Shown: one piece after another, positions 8,271-15,641 of the stretch
Numbering within the stretch: position 1 is the stretch's first letter
Layout of the letters: every line of letters starts with the position of its first letter
DNA from: Pseudomonadota bacterium
GTDB taxonomy: Bacteria > Myxococcota_A > Polyangia > Fen-1088
Length of the DNA stretch: 17,625 nt
Direction of reading: 5' to 3'
NCBI GenBank assembly: GCA_023438785.1
Contig: JAEXQJ010000098.1
Location: forward strand, 1-17,625
Translations under genes and position numbers: made by a program
Notes under the pieces: model-generated
Databases searched by the model: none
Told to the model about the DNA's origin: nothing
The model's input: the letters and a program-made list of their open reading frames with translations, nothing else

Positions 8271-8439
8271 GGGCGCATCTTCGCTCGGCCGCCCTTTCCC
8301 GCCAAGTTGTGCGAGCAGCGCGCGCAGCCAGCGTCAGGTCTCAACGCAAAAGATGCGTGCGATTTCGTCTGGTGCGTGTACGCCCGCGGCAGCGTTCTGC
8401 CCAGGGCCGGACGCCGCCTGCCCGGTCGGACGTGAGCGG

Positions 8440-9309
8440 CTAGATCCAGATCAGGCGGCGGAGCGAGCGGGGGCGGCCCAGCCGGCTCTCCATCTGCATG
8501 AGCCGCGCGATGCGTTCCTCGACGGGCGGGTGCGTGGAGAAAAGCCGCAGGAGCGATCCGGCACCGGCCAGCGGGCTGACGATGAACAGGCTGGCCGTCG
8601 CCGGCGATGCGGTGCCGGGCATGGCTCGCACACCGTGGTGCAGTTTCGCCAACGCATCCGCCAAGGCCTCCGGATCGCCGCTCAGACGAGCCCCGGTCTC
8701 ATCGGCCGCATACTCGCGCGAGCGCGAGATGGCCAGTTGAAGCAGTGTGGCCGCCAAGGGCGCCAGGAGCGCCATCAGCAGGGAGCCCCCCCGCTCCTCC
8801 TCGTCGCGCGCGCCCAGGCCGAACCAGCCCAAGGCGTGGCCCGCCCAGGTGACGAGGGACACCAGGGCCGCGGCCACGCTGGATATGAGGATGTCGCGAT
8901 TCTTCACGTGGGCCATCTCGTGCGCCAATACGGCGCGCAGCTCGCGGGCGTCGAGCAGGTCGAGGATTCCCTGAGTCACCGCGATCACCGCGTGCGACGG
9001 GTTGCGCCCGGTGGCGAAGGCGTTGGGCTGTGCTTCGGGGACCAAATAGAGCCGCGGCGTGGGCACACGCGCGGCCTGCGCCAATTCCTCGACGATGGCG
9101 TACAGGCGCGGCGCCGCCACGGGATCGAGCTCCTGCGCCCCGTGCATGGCCAGGACGATGCGATCAGAGAAGAAATACGCACCCGCGTTCATGGCCAGGG
9201 TCAGGACGGCGAAGAGCGACAGGTACTGCGGCGCCAGCGTCGCCCCCAGACCCAGCACGAGGGCCGAGAGTGCACCCAGAAGCGCGATGGTCTTGAGCGT
9301 ATTTTTCAT
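8440..9309 (-). CDS. htpX: Membrane zinc metalloprotease HtpX
   Basis: 289-residue M48B-family protease of the inner membrane, which degrades misfolded membrane proteins. Two N-terminal membrane helices (about 5-25 and 28-48) precede the catalytic domain. The zinc motif HEMAH is at residues 130-134 followed by VKNRD, the third ligand is Glu199 in SREYAADE, and the family tail motif FSTHPPVEERI is at 257-267. Two further hydrophobic stretches lie near 144-164 and 177-194, as usual. The length matches typical HtpX. All catalytic residues are present. The start at 9309 is preceded by a hairpin rather than a Shine-Dalgarno sequence. It is divergent from an uncharacterised gene and 169 bp upstream of the giant adaptor on the same strand, so co-transcription is possible but not shown. 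Confidence 0.96.
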   Translation of the reverse strand: MKNTLKTIALLGALSALVLGLGATLAPQYLSLFAVLTLAMNAGAYFFSDRIVLAMHGAQELDPVAAPRLYAIVEELAQAARVPTPRLYLVPEAQPNAFATGRNPSHAVIAVTQGILDLLDARELRAVLAHEMAHVKNRDILISSVAAALVSLVTWAGHALGWFGLGARDEEERGGSLLMALLAPLAATLLQLAISRSREYAADETGARLSGDPEALADALAKLHHGVRAMPGTASPATASLFIVSPLAGAGSLLRLFSTHPPVEERIARLMQMESRLGRPRSLRRLIWI

Positions 9310-9332
9310 GTGCCTAGGGGGTGTGTAGGCAC
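9310..9332 (-). promoter_or_regulatory. Inverted repeat abutting the htpX start codon
   Basis: GTGCCTA (9310-9316) and TAGGCAC (9326-9332) form a perfect 7-bp inverted repeat with a 9-nt loop. On the minus strand the 3' arm ends directly at the ATG, covering the place where the ribosome binding site should be. It could be an RNA hairpin limiting translation initiation or a DNA operator. Confidence 0.45.
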
Positions 9333-9344
9333 AGCAAAACGGCC

Positions 9345-9356
9345 GTCTAGCTAGAC
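9345..9356. promoter_or_regulatory. Perfect 12-bp palindrome GTCTAGCTAGAC
   Basis: A fully self-complementary 12-mer centred between two divergent genes. It ends 24 bp before the -10 hexamer of the plus-strand gene, so it lies just upstream of the expected -35 position. CTAG is often rare in bacterial genomes, and this site contains it twice. A dimeric repressor or activator site is plausible. Confidence 0.45.
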
Positions 9357-9380
9357 CGAACGAGCTGACATGTCGCGCGC

Positions 9381-9386
9381 TACAAT
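9381..9386 (+). promoter_or_regulatory. -10 hexamer of a probable leaderless transcript
   Basis: TACAAT ends 6 nt before the ATG at 9393, which places the expected transcription start at the A of the start codon. There is no Shine-Dalgarno motif between them. No strong -35 is present at 17 bp. Confidence 0.45.
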
Positions 9387-9392
9387 CGACCC

Positions 9393-10217
9393 ATGTTGGT
9401 CGTCTCGGCCCTGGCCTGGTTGCTCTCGCAGCAGGAGTCCCACCCGCGGCTGGACCTCGTGACCCCCGCGATCAGGGAGAAGGCGGATCGCCCGTATGTT
9501 CTGCAGAGCGAGCGAGACGGCCTCGTCTATCGGGGCGAGGATTTCACGGCCCACGTGGCGGCGGACGGCAGCGTGCGCTTCGAGGACAAGAGGGGCCCCA
9601 AGCTGACTCTGCCCTCCCCGGCGCCTCTGCCCCCGGGCACGCCCACGCTGGCCGGAACCCTGCGTGATCTCCTCGCCCAGCGGCGGCCCAAGGCCAAGCC
9701 GCGCCCCGCGACGACAGCGCCGCCCGCGAGCATCGACTACATTTCGCCCAATTGGGCCGACCCGCGCGAGTTGTGCCAGGATCCGAGAGCGAGCTGCTTC
9801 CTCGATCGAAGGAACGTCGTGGCCATGGGCGCCTTCTCCGATTGGGAACGGCACTTGGTGGGCATGCCGGACAAGACAGCCCATCGCGAGGAGAAGGCGC
9901 GCTTCCTGGCCGCCACGGCCCCCATGCGTGAGCGCATGGCAGAGGCGGCACACGCCGAGGACTTGAGAGTCGCGCTGCTGGATCTGCCTGCCCTGCTCGA
10001 CAGGGTGTGGTCCGACAGGCGACGCTCGGCCGCGGAACGACGGCGGCTGCTCTATGAGCTATGGGCGGAATACATCCCCAATCCTGAGGCCACACCGGCA
10101 CGCGCGACGATCCTCGGGTTCATTCGCCGACGTCTGCCCGCCGGCAGTCCCGATGCCTATACCGACGACGAATTGGCTCGCTATCGCGCAGCGAGCCCCG
10201 GATTCGAGCCGTACTGA
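9393..10217 (+). CDS. Uncharacterised myxobacterial-type protein
   Basis: 274 residues, function not recognised. The N-terminus has a short hydrophobic stretch (about residues 2-12), possibly a weak signal or membrane-association segment. Residues 42-66 read like two short beta strands with an AADGSV turn (GLVYRGEDFTAHVAADGSVR); residues 73-112 are Pro-rich; residues 130-135 hold two cysteines in a CQDPRASC context; residues 160-250 are largely helical and charged, ending in WSDRRRSAAERRRLLYELW and ILGFIRRRLPAGSPDAYT. From memory, a similar strand-turn-helix layout occurs in uncharacterised Myxococcota proteins; this is not verified. The gene is divergent from htpX and convergent with the cellulase, with a 6-bp gap. 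The start is supported by the -10 element 6 nt upstream. Confidence 0.75.
   Translation: MLVVSALAWLLSQQESHPRLDLVTPAIREKADRPYVLQSERDGLVYRGEDFTAHVAADGSVRFEDKRGPKLTLPSPAPLPPGTPTLAGTLRDLLAQRRPKAKPRPATTAPPASIDYISPNWADPRELCQDPRASCFLDRRNVVAMGAFSDWERHLVGMPDKTAHREEKARFLAATAPMRERMAEAAHAEDLRVALLDLPALLDRVWSDRRRSAAERRRLLYELWAEYIPNPEATPARATILGFIRRRLPAGSPDAYTDDELARYRAASPGFEPY
10175..10197 (-). terminator. Candidate terminator hairpin for the cellulase transcript
   Basis: GGCTCGCT (10175-10182) and AGCGAGCC (10190-10197) form a perfect 8-bp stem with a 7-nt loop, 27 nt beyond the cellulase stop on the minus strand and inside the 3' end of the convergent gene. The tract after the stem on the minus strand (AATTCGTCG) is not a true U run, so termination is uncertain. 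Confidence 0.35.
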
Positions 10218-10223
10218 TGTCAC

Positions 10224-12644
10224 CTACTGGGTCAACTTGCTGACCACGTAGGCTCCGTGCCCGGCCAGATAGCTGCTGGTCCAACCACCCGAGACCGGCG
10301 CGCCGCGCTTGAGGATGCAGCTCGTATCGGGGACGGTCAGGCCATCGCAATCGTCCAGCTTCCAGGCGACCCAACCGATGTTGTTGGCGTCCATCCAGGT
10401 GTGCCACTCGTCCGCGTAGCTGGGGCACGTGCTCGTGCCGTCCTCGCCGCCGTCGGCCGTGGTGGCGCCCCACTCGCTCACGAAGATGGGCAACCCCAGG
10501 CTCAGGGCCGTCTTCGCCTTGGCGAGCTGTCCATAATACGAATTGTGTGAGCACGCGTAGAAGTGCAGCGTGTACATAATGTTGGTGTCGCCGGCCATGG
10601 GATTGAGCGCCGCCACGTCCACGTCTTGGTCCCAATTGGGCGTACCCAGGAGAATCACGTTCTCGTTCCGATCCGCATCGTAGGAACGGATCGAGGTGTA
10701 GACATTCTGGTGGTACTGCTTGAGCGTCGTCCAGGCCACCTTGAGCGGCTCGTTGTAGGTCTCGTAGATCACGTTGGGGTACTGGCCGTAGCGCTGCGAA
10801 ATGTCCCTGAAGAAGAGGTTGGCTTCGGTCGTGTACTGCTCGGCCTGATGGCTGTGCCAGTCGACGATGACGTACACACCGGCGGCCACCGCGTTCTGAA
10901 TGATGGTCTCGACCTGGCTCAGCATATTGGCCTTAGCGGCCGTTGAGGTCATGTACGCCCCTGTCTGATCCTCATCGACGCCCATGGCCGCGCGGATCAC
11001 GCTCAGCTTCCAATTGTCGCGCATCCAAATTAGCGCACTGAGATTGGTGGCATACCCGTCCGACTCGTAATTCAGCCACTGGCTGCTCACGCCTTTGAGT
11101 TGCACCGGGTTGCCGGACTCGTCCACGAGCTTGGTGCCCTTCACGCTCAGGTTGCCGTGCTGTTCGACGGGAGTGCCGCCAGCCACGCATGCGCCGCCCA
11201 CGCAGGTGCGGCCCGTCGAGCACGAGGAGGCAGACCAGACGCCGCCCACGCATGTCTCCAGGACGCTGCTGCTGGCGCAACGTACTTGACCGGACGTGCA
11301 CCCCGGCGAGGCTCCGCTGCCCAGGAAACGCAAGCCGTAGATGGCAACTCCAAATCCACGCATCTCTGTAATGATGCTGGGCTCAAATTGGAATTCGGTG
11401 AGTTTGCTGCAAATGAGCCCGGTGAACGAGGACAGCTTCACCGTGGTCGTTGTCGTGCCGTCGGTCGCGGGCAGCAGGACGTACGAACGCGAGCCCAAAT
11501 CGCCGGTGTAATTCCATTTGGCGTACATACGAATCGCCTGGTCCGTGGCGTAGGTGACCTCGATTGAGTCGTAGCCGCAGGCGTCGTAGGTGACGCCCGT
11601 CTTGTTCAGGCCCACACCGACGCCCGCGTAGACGTCGCCGAAATCATCGTAGAGCCCACCCCTGGTCCATGCACCGCAAGCCCCCAAGCCCCAGGGCACC
11701 ACGCCGAATCCCGCGCAGGGCGGAGTCGCGCAGTACACGCCGTCGCCCATGTAGCCGTACCACGTCCCGGAGCGCCCCTCGGCGGCATAGATGTTCGCAT
11801 CGCAGCTGCCAAAGTCGTCGACGGTGCCGGGCAGGATGCAACTCGCCTCGGCCGCGCAAGTCTGGCCCGGAGAGCAGTTCTTACAGGCGCCCGATCCGCC
11901 CGCACCACCCGCGATTCCCCCGCTGGCGCCCGTGCCGCCCGCACCACCGGTCCCCGCGGTTCCCCCGCTGGCGCCGGTGCCGCCCTTGCCTCCCGCACCA
12001 CCGGTTCCCGCGCTGCCAGCCGCCCCTCCCGCCCCGCCGGCCCCCGCGCCGCCAGTCGCCCCTCCCACGCCGGCATCCGGCACACCGGCCACGCACGTGG
12101 TTCCGTTGCACACCAGACCCGCCGCTAGGCAGGCGCTCTCGCCGCTGCCCGAGCAGCACGGCAGGCCCGCGCTGCCGCAGACCACACACAGACCGCTCGA
12201 ACACCGGGTGGCCGCGGCCGTACAGGTCGCCGTGGCGCCCACGGCCGAGCAACAAGCCATGCCTGCACCGCCGCATGTCCCGCAGACCCCGTCGCTGCAG
12301 ACGCCCCCCAGCGCCCCGCAGACGGCGCCCGGGGCCGCACACACGCCCTGCACACAACACCCGCCACCCGTGCAGGCGTTGCCGGGGCAACAGGCGAACC
12401 CGGGCCCCCCGCACGCCGGAGTCATCACGCCGTCGGCGCCCAGGCCACCGTCGTCGACGGGCAGGCCGGCGTCGTCCAGGCCGACTGGGGCGTCCGCAAC
12501 ACCCCCCTCAGCGGGCGGCGCGAACGCACCGCCGCCGCCCGCGGTCCCCGCGCCCGCATCTGCGCCGCCTCCGCCACCACACCCGAAGAGAACCGTACTT
12601 GTGAAGAAGAACGCCAACAGTGCCGTGCAAGCTTGCCTAGTCAC
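10224..12644 (-). CDS. Modular GH5 cellulase lipoprotein
   Basis: 806-residue secreted endoglucanase-type enzyme. The start is GTG at 12644, fixed by GGGAGG 7 nt upstream. In order: lipoprotein signal with Cys22; Gly/Ala/Asp-rich tether to about residue 75; Cys-rich module at 78-184 with paired CC motifs (CCPGNAC, CCSGSG), similar to Dickkopf-like repeats of myxobacterial proteins; Gly-rich linker at 191-253; short Cys motif at 254-270; beta-sandwich carbohydrate-binding-like region at about 272-445 (starts VDDFGSCD, with RSGTWYGY); second Cys module at 449-487; GH5 domain at 495-806. The GH5 acid/base is Glu632 in YNEPL and the nucleophile is Glu724 in FVSEWG; IVDWHSH (593-599) is the usual active-site strand. 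The layout best fits GH5 subfamily 2 cellulases that cut beta-1,4-glucan. The lipid anchor suggests a surface-held rather than freely released enzyme. Confidence 0.93.
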   Translation of the reverse strand: MTRQACTALLAFFFTSTVLFGCGGGGGADAGAGTAGGGGAFAPPAEGGVADAPVGLDDAGLPVDDGGLGADGVMTPACGGPGFACCPGNACTGGGCCVQGVCAAPGAVCGALGGVCSDGVCGTCGGAGMACCSAVGATATCTAAATRCSSGLCVVCGSAGLPCCSGSGESACLAAGLVCNGTTCVAGVPDAGVGGATGGAGAGGAGGAAGSAGTGGAGGKGGTGASGGTAGTGGAGGTGASGGIAGGAGGSGACKNCSPGQTCAAEASCILPGTVDDFGSCDANIYAAEGRSGTWYGYMGDGVYCATPPCAGFGVVPWGLGACGAWTRGGLYDDFGDVYAGVGVGLNKTGVTYDACGYDSIEVTYATDQAIRMYAKWNYTGDLGSRSYVLLPATDGTTTTTVKLSSFTGLICSKLTEFQFEPSIITEMRGFGVAIYGLRFLGSGASPGCTSGQVRCASSSVLETCVGGVWSASSCSTGRTCVGGACVAGGTPVEQHGNLSVKGTKLVDESGNPVQLKGVSSQWLNYESDGYATNLSALIWMRDNWKLSVIRAAMGVDEDQTGAYMTSTAAKANMLSQVETIIQNAVAAGVYVIVDWHSHQAEQYTTEANLFFRDISQRYGQYPNVIYETYNEPLKVAWTTLKQYHQNVYTSIRSYDADRNENVILLGTPNWDQDVDVAALNPMAGDTNIMYTLHFYACSHNSYYGQLAKAKTALSLGLPIFVSEWGATTADGGEDGTSTCPSYADEWHTWMDANNIGWVAWKLDDCDGLTVPDTSCILKRGAPVSGGWTSSYLAGHGAYVVSKLTQ
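11886..12074 (-). repeat. Gly-rich low-complexity linker of the cellulase
   Basis: About 63 residues made of GGAGG, GTGGAGG and GTGASGG blocks, encoded by imperfect short GC-rich repeats. It separates the Cys-rich module from the binding region and is probably a flexible spacer. Confidence 0.85.
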
Positions 12645-12968
12645 CTCGAAACCTCCCTTTGAGTCAGCAAAGACGCACGGAGCCTAACCCCGCGGCGCGA
12701 GGAGAGGGGAAGGCCCGACTGTTGCTCGTGCGCGGGATCACGCGCCAGGGGCGGCGGCCATGTGCCCGCGTGTGCACAAAGGTGCCAGGCAGGGTGACAC
12801 CGCAATCAGCAACCAGGACGAGGGAGGGCGAATACTCGACGTATTCAACCGACGTGCAACGAAGCAGACGGTCCGGCCCCGCCCGCGGCGACGCCGGAGC
12901 TTATGCGCGACAGGCTCCCCGTCAGTATGGGGTTCAAGCGTCGGTGCGGTGCCCGGCGGGTCGGTGGT
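12645..12968. other. 324-bp intergenic region upstream of the cellulase
   Basis: No convincing gene: the plus-strand frames crossing it are Arg/Pro-rich and run into the antisense of the next gene. It holds the cellulase Shine-Dalgarno (GGGAGG, minus strand, 12652-12657) and a perfect inverted repeat at 12830-12846. The cellulase promoter should lie here, but no clear -35/-10 pair was found. It separates the cellulase from the sigma-factor operon upstream on the same strand. Confidence 0.7.
12830..12846. promoter_or_regulatory. Inverted repeat GAATAC-N5-GTATTC, possible operator
   Basis: Perfect 6-bp arms (12830-12835 and 12841-12846) around TCGAC, about 186 bp upstream of the cellulase start. 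It is AT-richer than its surroundings and is the most conspicuous dyad in the intergenic region. Confidence 0.4.
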
Positions 12969-14042
12969 CTAGGGGCACAACTGCAGGGCACGTTGTGCTC
13001 GACGGCCCAACTCGTCGTCACCGCCTTTTCGAAGGCTGGCCTTCAGATCGCTGCTCGCCTCGGAGCACCGCCCGGAGCGTGCGCGCAGCTCACCCCGCAG
13101 GGTGGCCAACTCGCGCGCTCGAGGCAGGCCCCACAACGACAGACCGTCCAGCAGCGCGAGCGCCCGACTCGTGCGGCCCAGGGCCAGCAGGATCTCCGCC
13201 TGCGCCACACGCGATTCCACGCGCAGCACGCCCTTTGGAAACCGGCGGTCATGCTCCTCGAGCAGGTTCAGGGCAGGCTCGGCCTCGCCCAGACGGCGCC
13301 AACGCTCGAGCGCGCCGGCCAAAGAACGGGCCTCCGCTCCGGCGGCGCTAGGGGGCGGACCGATCTCCGACCGCGCCTCGGGCTCAGGGTCAACGGCCAG
13401 AACGGGCGCGCTTGGGGCCGCAGCGGCGGGCGCCGGTGCGATCGCGCCGGCGCCTTCCGGAGAAACCGCGGGTACCGGCGCGGGTTCGGGGACCGGCGCG
13501 GGTTCGGGGACCGGAATCTCCGCAGGCCGCCGCTCAGTCGATGCTCGAGCCGCGCGCGCCACGGTCGCCTCCGAGAAATCCGTGGCTCGACGTGCGCTCA
13601 GCCGCGCGGCGGGCTGGGCCGCGGCCACGTGAAGGGACGGCGCAGGCGGAGTGCGCTGAGCCGGCGCTGGCTCGGCGGGCAGGTTCGCGACGGGCTCGTT
13701 CTCGGGCATCGGAGCCATGACCTCGGGATGGAGAGCCCGTTGGCTGCTCTTGCCCGGTACCAGCGGCCTCGGCGAAGATCCGTGGAAAGTCCCCAGGGCA
13801 GCGAGCACGCCCCCCGTCACGAGCAGTACGCCGACGGCTGCCAACGCCGGCATGAGCAGCCGGCCGGCCCGCCGCACCGGCGCCGCGCTCAATAGACGTG
13901 CGCGAATTTCGGCAATCTCGACCTCAGACAACTCCGATACGTCGAGCGCCTCGCGCAGGAAAGCGCCCGCCCGGGCCTCGCGCGACGAGGGCGCAACCTT
14001 GCCGACTCCCAAACGCTGCGGCTGACTGTCACTTACCCGCAT
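12969..14042 (-). CDS. Single-pass membrane protein with TPR-like C-terminus, sigma partner
   Basis: 357 residues. The start was placed at 14042: GAGG lies 7 nt upstream, whereas the Met two codons earlier is too close to it. The first 14 bp overlap the sigma gene, so translation is probably coupled. Residues 1-60 are cytoplasmic with a helical segment (LSEVEIAEIRARLLS), 62-84 form one membrane helix, about 90-235 are Pro/Ala-rich with tandem PVPEPA units, and about 240-357 are helix-turn-helix repeats (ERWRRLGEAEPALNLLEEHDRR, AQAEILLALGRTSRALALLDGL) resembling TPRs. No HxxxCxxC zinc finger is present, so it is not a standard ZAS anti-sigma. Position and topology suggest it controls the sigma factor from the membrane, with the TPR region in the periplasm; this is inference. 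Confidence 0.8.
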   Translation of the reverse strand: MRVSDSQPQRLGVGKVAPSSREARAGAFLREALDVSELSEVEIAEIRARLLSAAPVRRAGRLLMPALAAVGVLLVTGGVLAALGTFHGSSPRPLVPGKSSQRALHPEVMAPMPENEPVANLPAEPAPAQRTPPAPSLHVAAAQPAARLSARRATDFSEATVARAARASTERRPAEIPVPEPAPVPEPAPVPAVSPEGAGAIAPAPAAAAPSAPVLAVDPEPEARSEIGPPPSAAGAEARSLAGALERWRRLGEAEPALNLLEEHDRRFPKGVLRVESRVAQAEILLALGRTSRALALLDGLSLWGLPRARELATLRGELRARSGRCSEASSDLKASLRKGGDDELGRRAQRALQLCP

Positions 14043-14616
14043 GGCCATACCTCGATGCGCCCCATCGGCGCGACGGCCGGGCCGGCTCGCCCGTTTCCCG
14101 CTCCATTTTCTCGTGCGCCCGCATGAACCGCTCACGCGCTCGGTGCAGGCGCAACCAGACGTTCGAGACTTTGATGTCCAGCAGAGCCGCGATCTGTTCG
14201 CCGCTCATGTTCTCCAGCTCGAACATGATGAGGACCTCGCGATCGCGCTCGGGAATGCGCTCCAGGACCCGGTACACGCCCTCAATCCGTTCGCGCCTCT
14301 CCAGTTCTTCGGTTTGGCTCGCGCCCGCGGCGGGCATGTGCTCGCCCACGTCGAGGGCCGAGCCCACGAGCCAGTGGCGCAGGCGATCCTTGCGCCGCCG
14401 GTGGCGCACGACCCTTTCGGTGATGCCGAACAGCCAGGTCGTCGGCTGGGCCTCGTGACGAAAACTGGGCAGGCGTCTCTGTGCGATCTCGAAGACCTCG
14501 TGGACCAGGTCCGGCAAGTCGAAATCAGGGCCGGCCAGGCGGGCAACCCAGCGCGCCACGTCGCGCACGTGGTCGCGGTACAAGGTGGCCAGATCGAGCG
14601 GCTCGTGAACGCACAT
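14029..14616 (-). CDS. ECF-type RNA polymerase sigma factor
   Basis: 195 residues. Region 2 spans about 10-77, with the core-binding LPDLVHEVFEIAQRRLP and the -10 recognition segment TTWLFGITERVVRHRRRK. Region 4 spans about 113-167, with LERIPERDREVLIMFELENM followed by the helix-turn-helix GEQIAALLDIKVSNVWLRLHRAR, which reads the -35. No region 3 or 1.1 is present, as in ECF sigmas. A short C-terminal tail of about 25 basic residues follows. The gene starts 6 nt after the stop of the secreted-protein gene and overlaps the membrane-protein gene by 14 bp. A poor Shine-Dalgarno suggests it depends on translation of the upstream gene. The target promoter cannot be read here. Confidence 0.95.
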   Translation of the reverse strand: MCVHEPLDLATLYRDHVRDVARWVARLAGPDFDLPDLVHEVFEIAQRRLPSFRHEAQPTTWLFGITERVVRHRRRKDRLRHWLVGSALDVGEHMPAAGASQTEELERRERIEGVYRVLERIPERDREVLIMFELENMSGEQIAALLDIKVSNVWLRLHRARERFMRAHEKMERETGEPARPSRRWGASRYGHAGK

Positions 14617-14622
14617 GGGCCA

Positions 14623-15534
14623 TTATTCTTGTGACGGGTTCACGGCTGACCTTTCCACAATCTCACCCCCGAAGGCCCAGGCTGCGCCCAAGCCCAGCAG
14701 AACCTCCCAGCGCGGCAAGATCGCGTAGGCCTTGGCATTGTCGAGCACCAACTCGTAGCGGTTGACCCACGCCGCACCCCCGGCGAAGACGAAAGGCGAG
14801 AAGGCGCGCCGACCCAAGCCCAGGCGCACGTACGTGCTCAGGCCGGGCGCCACCCGCCACACCGAGTGGGTCACGGCCAGGCCCCTAGTGCCGCCCAGGT
14901 GGAGCAGGGCCAAACGGCCGCCCAGGGCGCCCTCGACAAAGAGGGTCTGGCCCTGCCAGCGCAGCGCGGGCCCCGCATCCACGGCCAAGCGCGCATACCC
15001 CGCGCTGCCTGGCCCCACGTTTCTCTCGCGTTCGCTCAGGCCAGACAGAGCCACGAAAGCGCGACCGACTCCGCTGGCCGTCAACGAGCCTGTGGCCAGG
15101 ATCTGCACACCCAACGCACCGGCGTTGCCATCGTGGGAGGCCAGAGCGGCCAGGGCCAGTTCATGGCGCCGCGCAGGGGAAAGCACGGCTGGCAGCGTGG
15201 CGGCAGCCGGGGCGGGCGCGGGCGCGGGTCCGGCCGACCATGTGCCCAACCATGTGGCGGCGAGCACGGCGGCCAGGGTGGCGCGCTCGTGGCAATCCGC
15301 GGAGGCCTCCACCTCGCGTTCACCGAGCACCACCCCCGCGCTGCTGCGCAAGATCACGTGCATGCGATTGCCGTCGACAACGAGCTCGGGGACCGGGTTC
15401 TCCGATCCTGCCCCCAGTCGCACGAGCTCGGCTCGCACGGCAGCGCCCGACGGACAGGCGCCCGTGGCATCTGGCTGAGCCAGCAGAGTCGCCAACAGCG
15501 CAAGCCACATCGCAACGACAGTACAGCGCTCCAT
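14623..15534 (-). CDS. Secreted/outer-membrane protein of the ECF sigma operon
   Basis: 303 residues from the Met at 15534; the longer frame to 15591 would place 19 residues ahead of the signal peptide. Signal peptide about 1-19 (WLALLATLLA-Q). Residues 27-100 form a compact domain with Cys27 and a second Cys in EASADCHERATLA, followed by an Ala-rich helix (AVLAATWLG). A PAPAPAPAAA linker then leads to residues about 120-303, which alternate in beta-barrel fashion with Gly-rich turns (LRWQGQTLFVEGALGGRLALL, AWAFGGEIVER). The product probably sits in the periplasm or outer membrane. As the first gene of the operon it is a natural candidate for the input of the sigma pathway. The family is not named with certainty; the assignment rests on pattern and context. 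Confidence 0.75.
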   Translation of the reverse strand: MERCTVVAMWLALLATLLAQPDATGACPSGAAVRAELVRLGAGSENPVPELVVDGNRMHVILRSSAGVVLGEREVEASADCHERATLAAVLAATWLGTWSAGPAPAPAPAAATLPAVLSPARRHELALAALASHDGNAGALGVQILATGSLTASGVGRAFVALSGLSERERNVGPGSAGYARLAVDAGPALRWQGQTLFVEGALGGRLALLHLGGTRGLAVTHSVWRVAPGLSTYVRLGLGRRAFSPFVFAGGAAWVNRYELVLDNAKAYAILPRWEVLLGLGAAWAFGGEIVERSAVNPSQE

Positions 15535-15641
15535 CCCGCGGAAACAAGCCGACGCACGGGCCGAAAGGTGAGCGGCCCAGGCGTCACACAAAGGGTGGAG
15601 GACGTCGGAAGCTTGGGTGCCCCGGCCGTCCTCGACTTCAC

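Noticed and set aside
7089..8435. Plus-strand frame of 448 codons opposite the start of the adaptor gene
   Set aside because: Arg/Gly-rich shadow; the minus strand carries the structured PqqD-like start.
11886..12074. Gly-rich GGAGG region considered as a PE_PGRS-like protein
   Set aside because: It is a linker inside a GH5 lipoprotein, has no PE domain, and such linkers are common in myxobacterial secreted proteins.
12659..13351. Plus-strand frame of 230 codons in the cellulase upstream region
   Set aside because: Arg/Pro/Ala-rich composition and continuation into the antisense of the TPR-like gene mark it as spurious.
12969..14042. Classical zinc-binding anti-sigma factor
   Set aside because: The N-terminal region lacks the HxxxCxxC motif; only position and membrane topology support a regulatory role.
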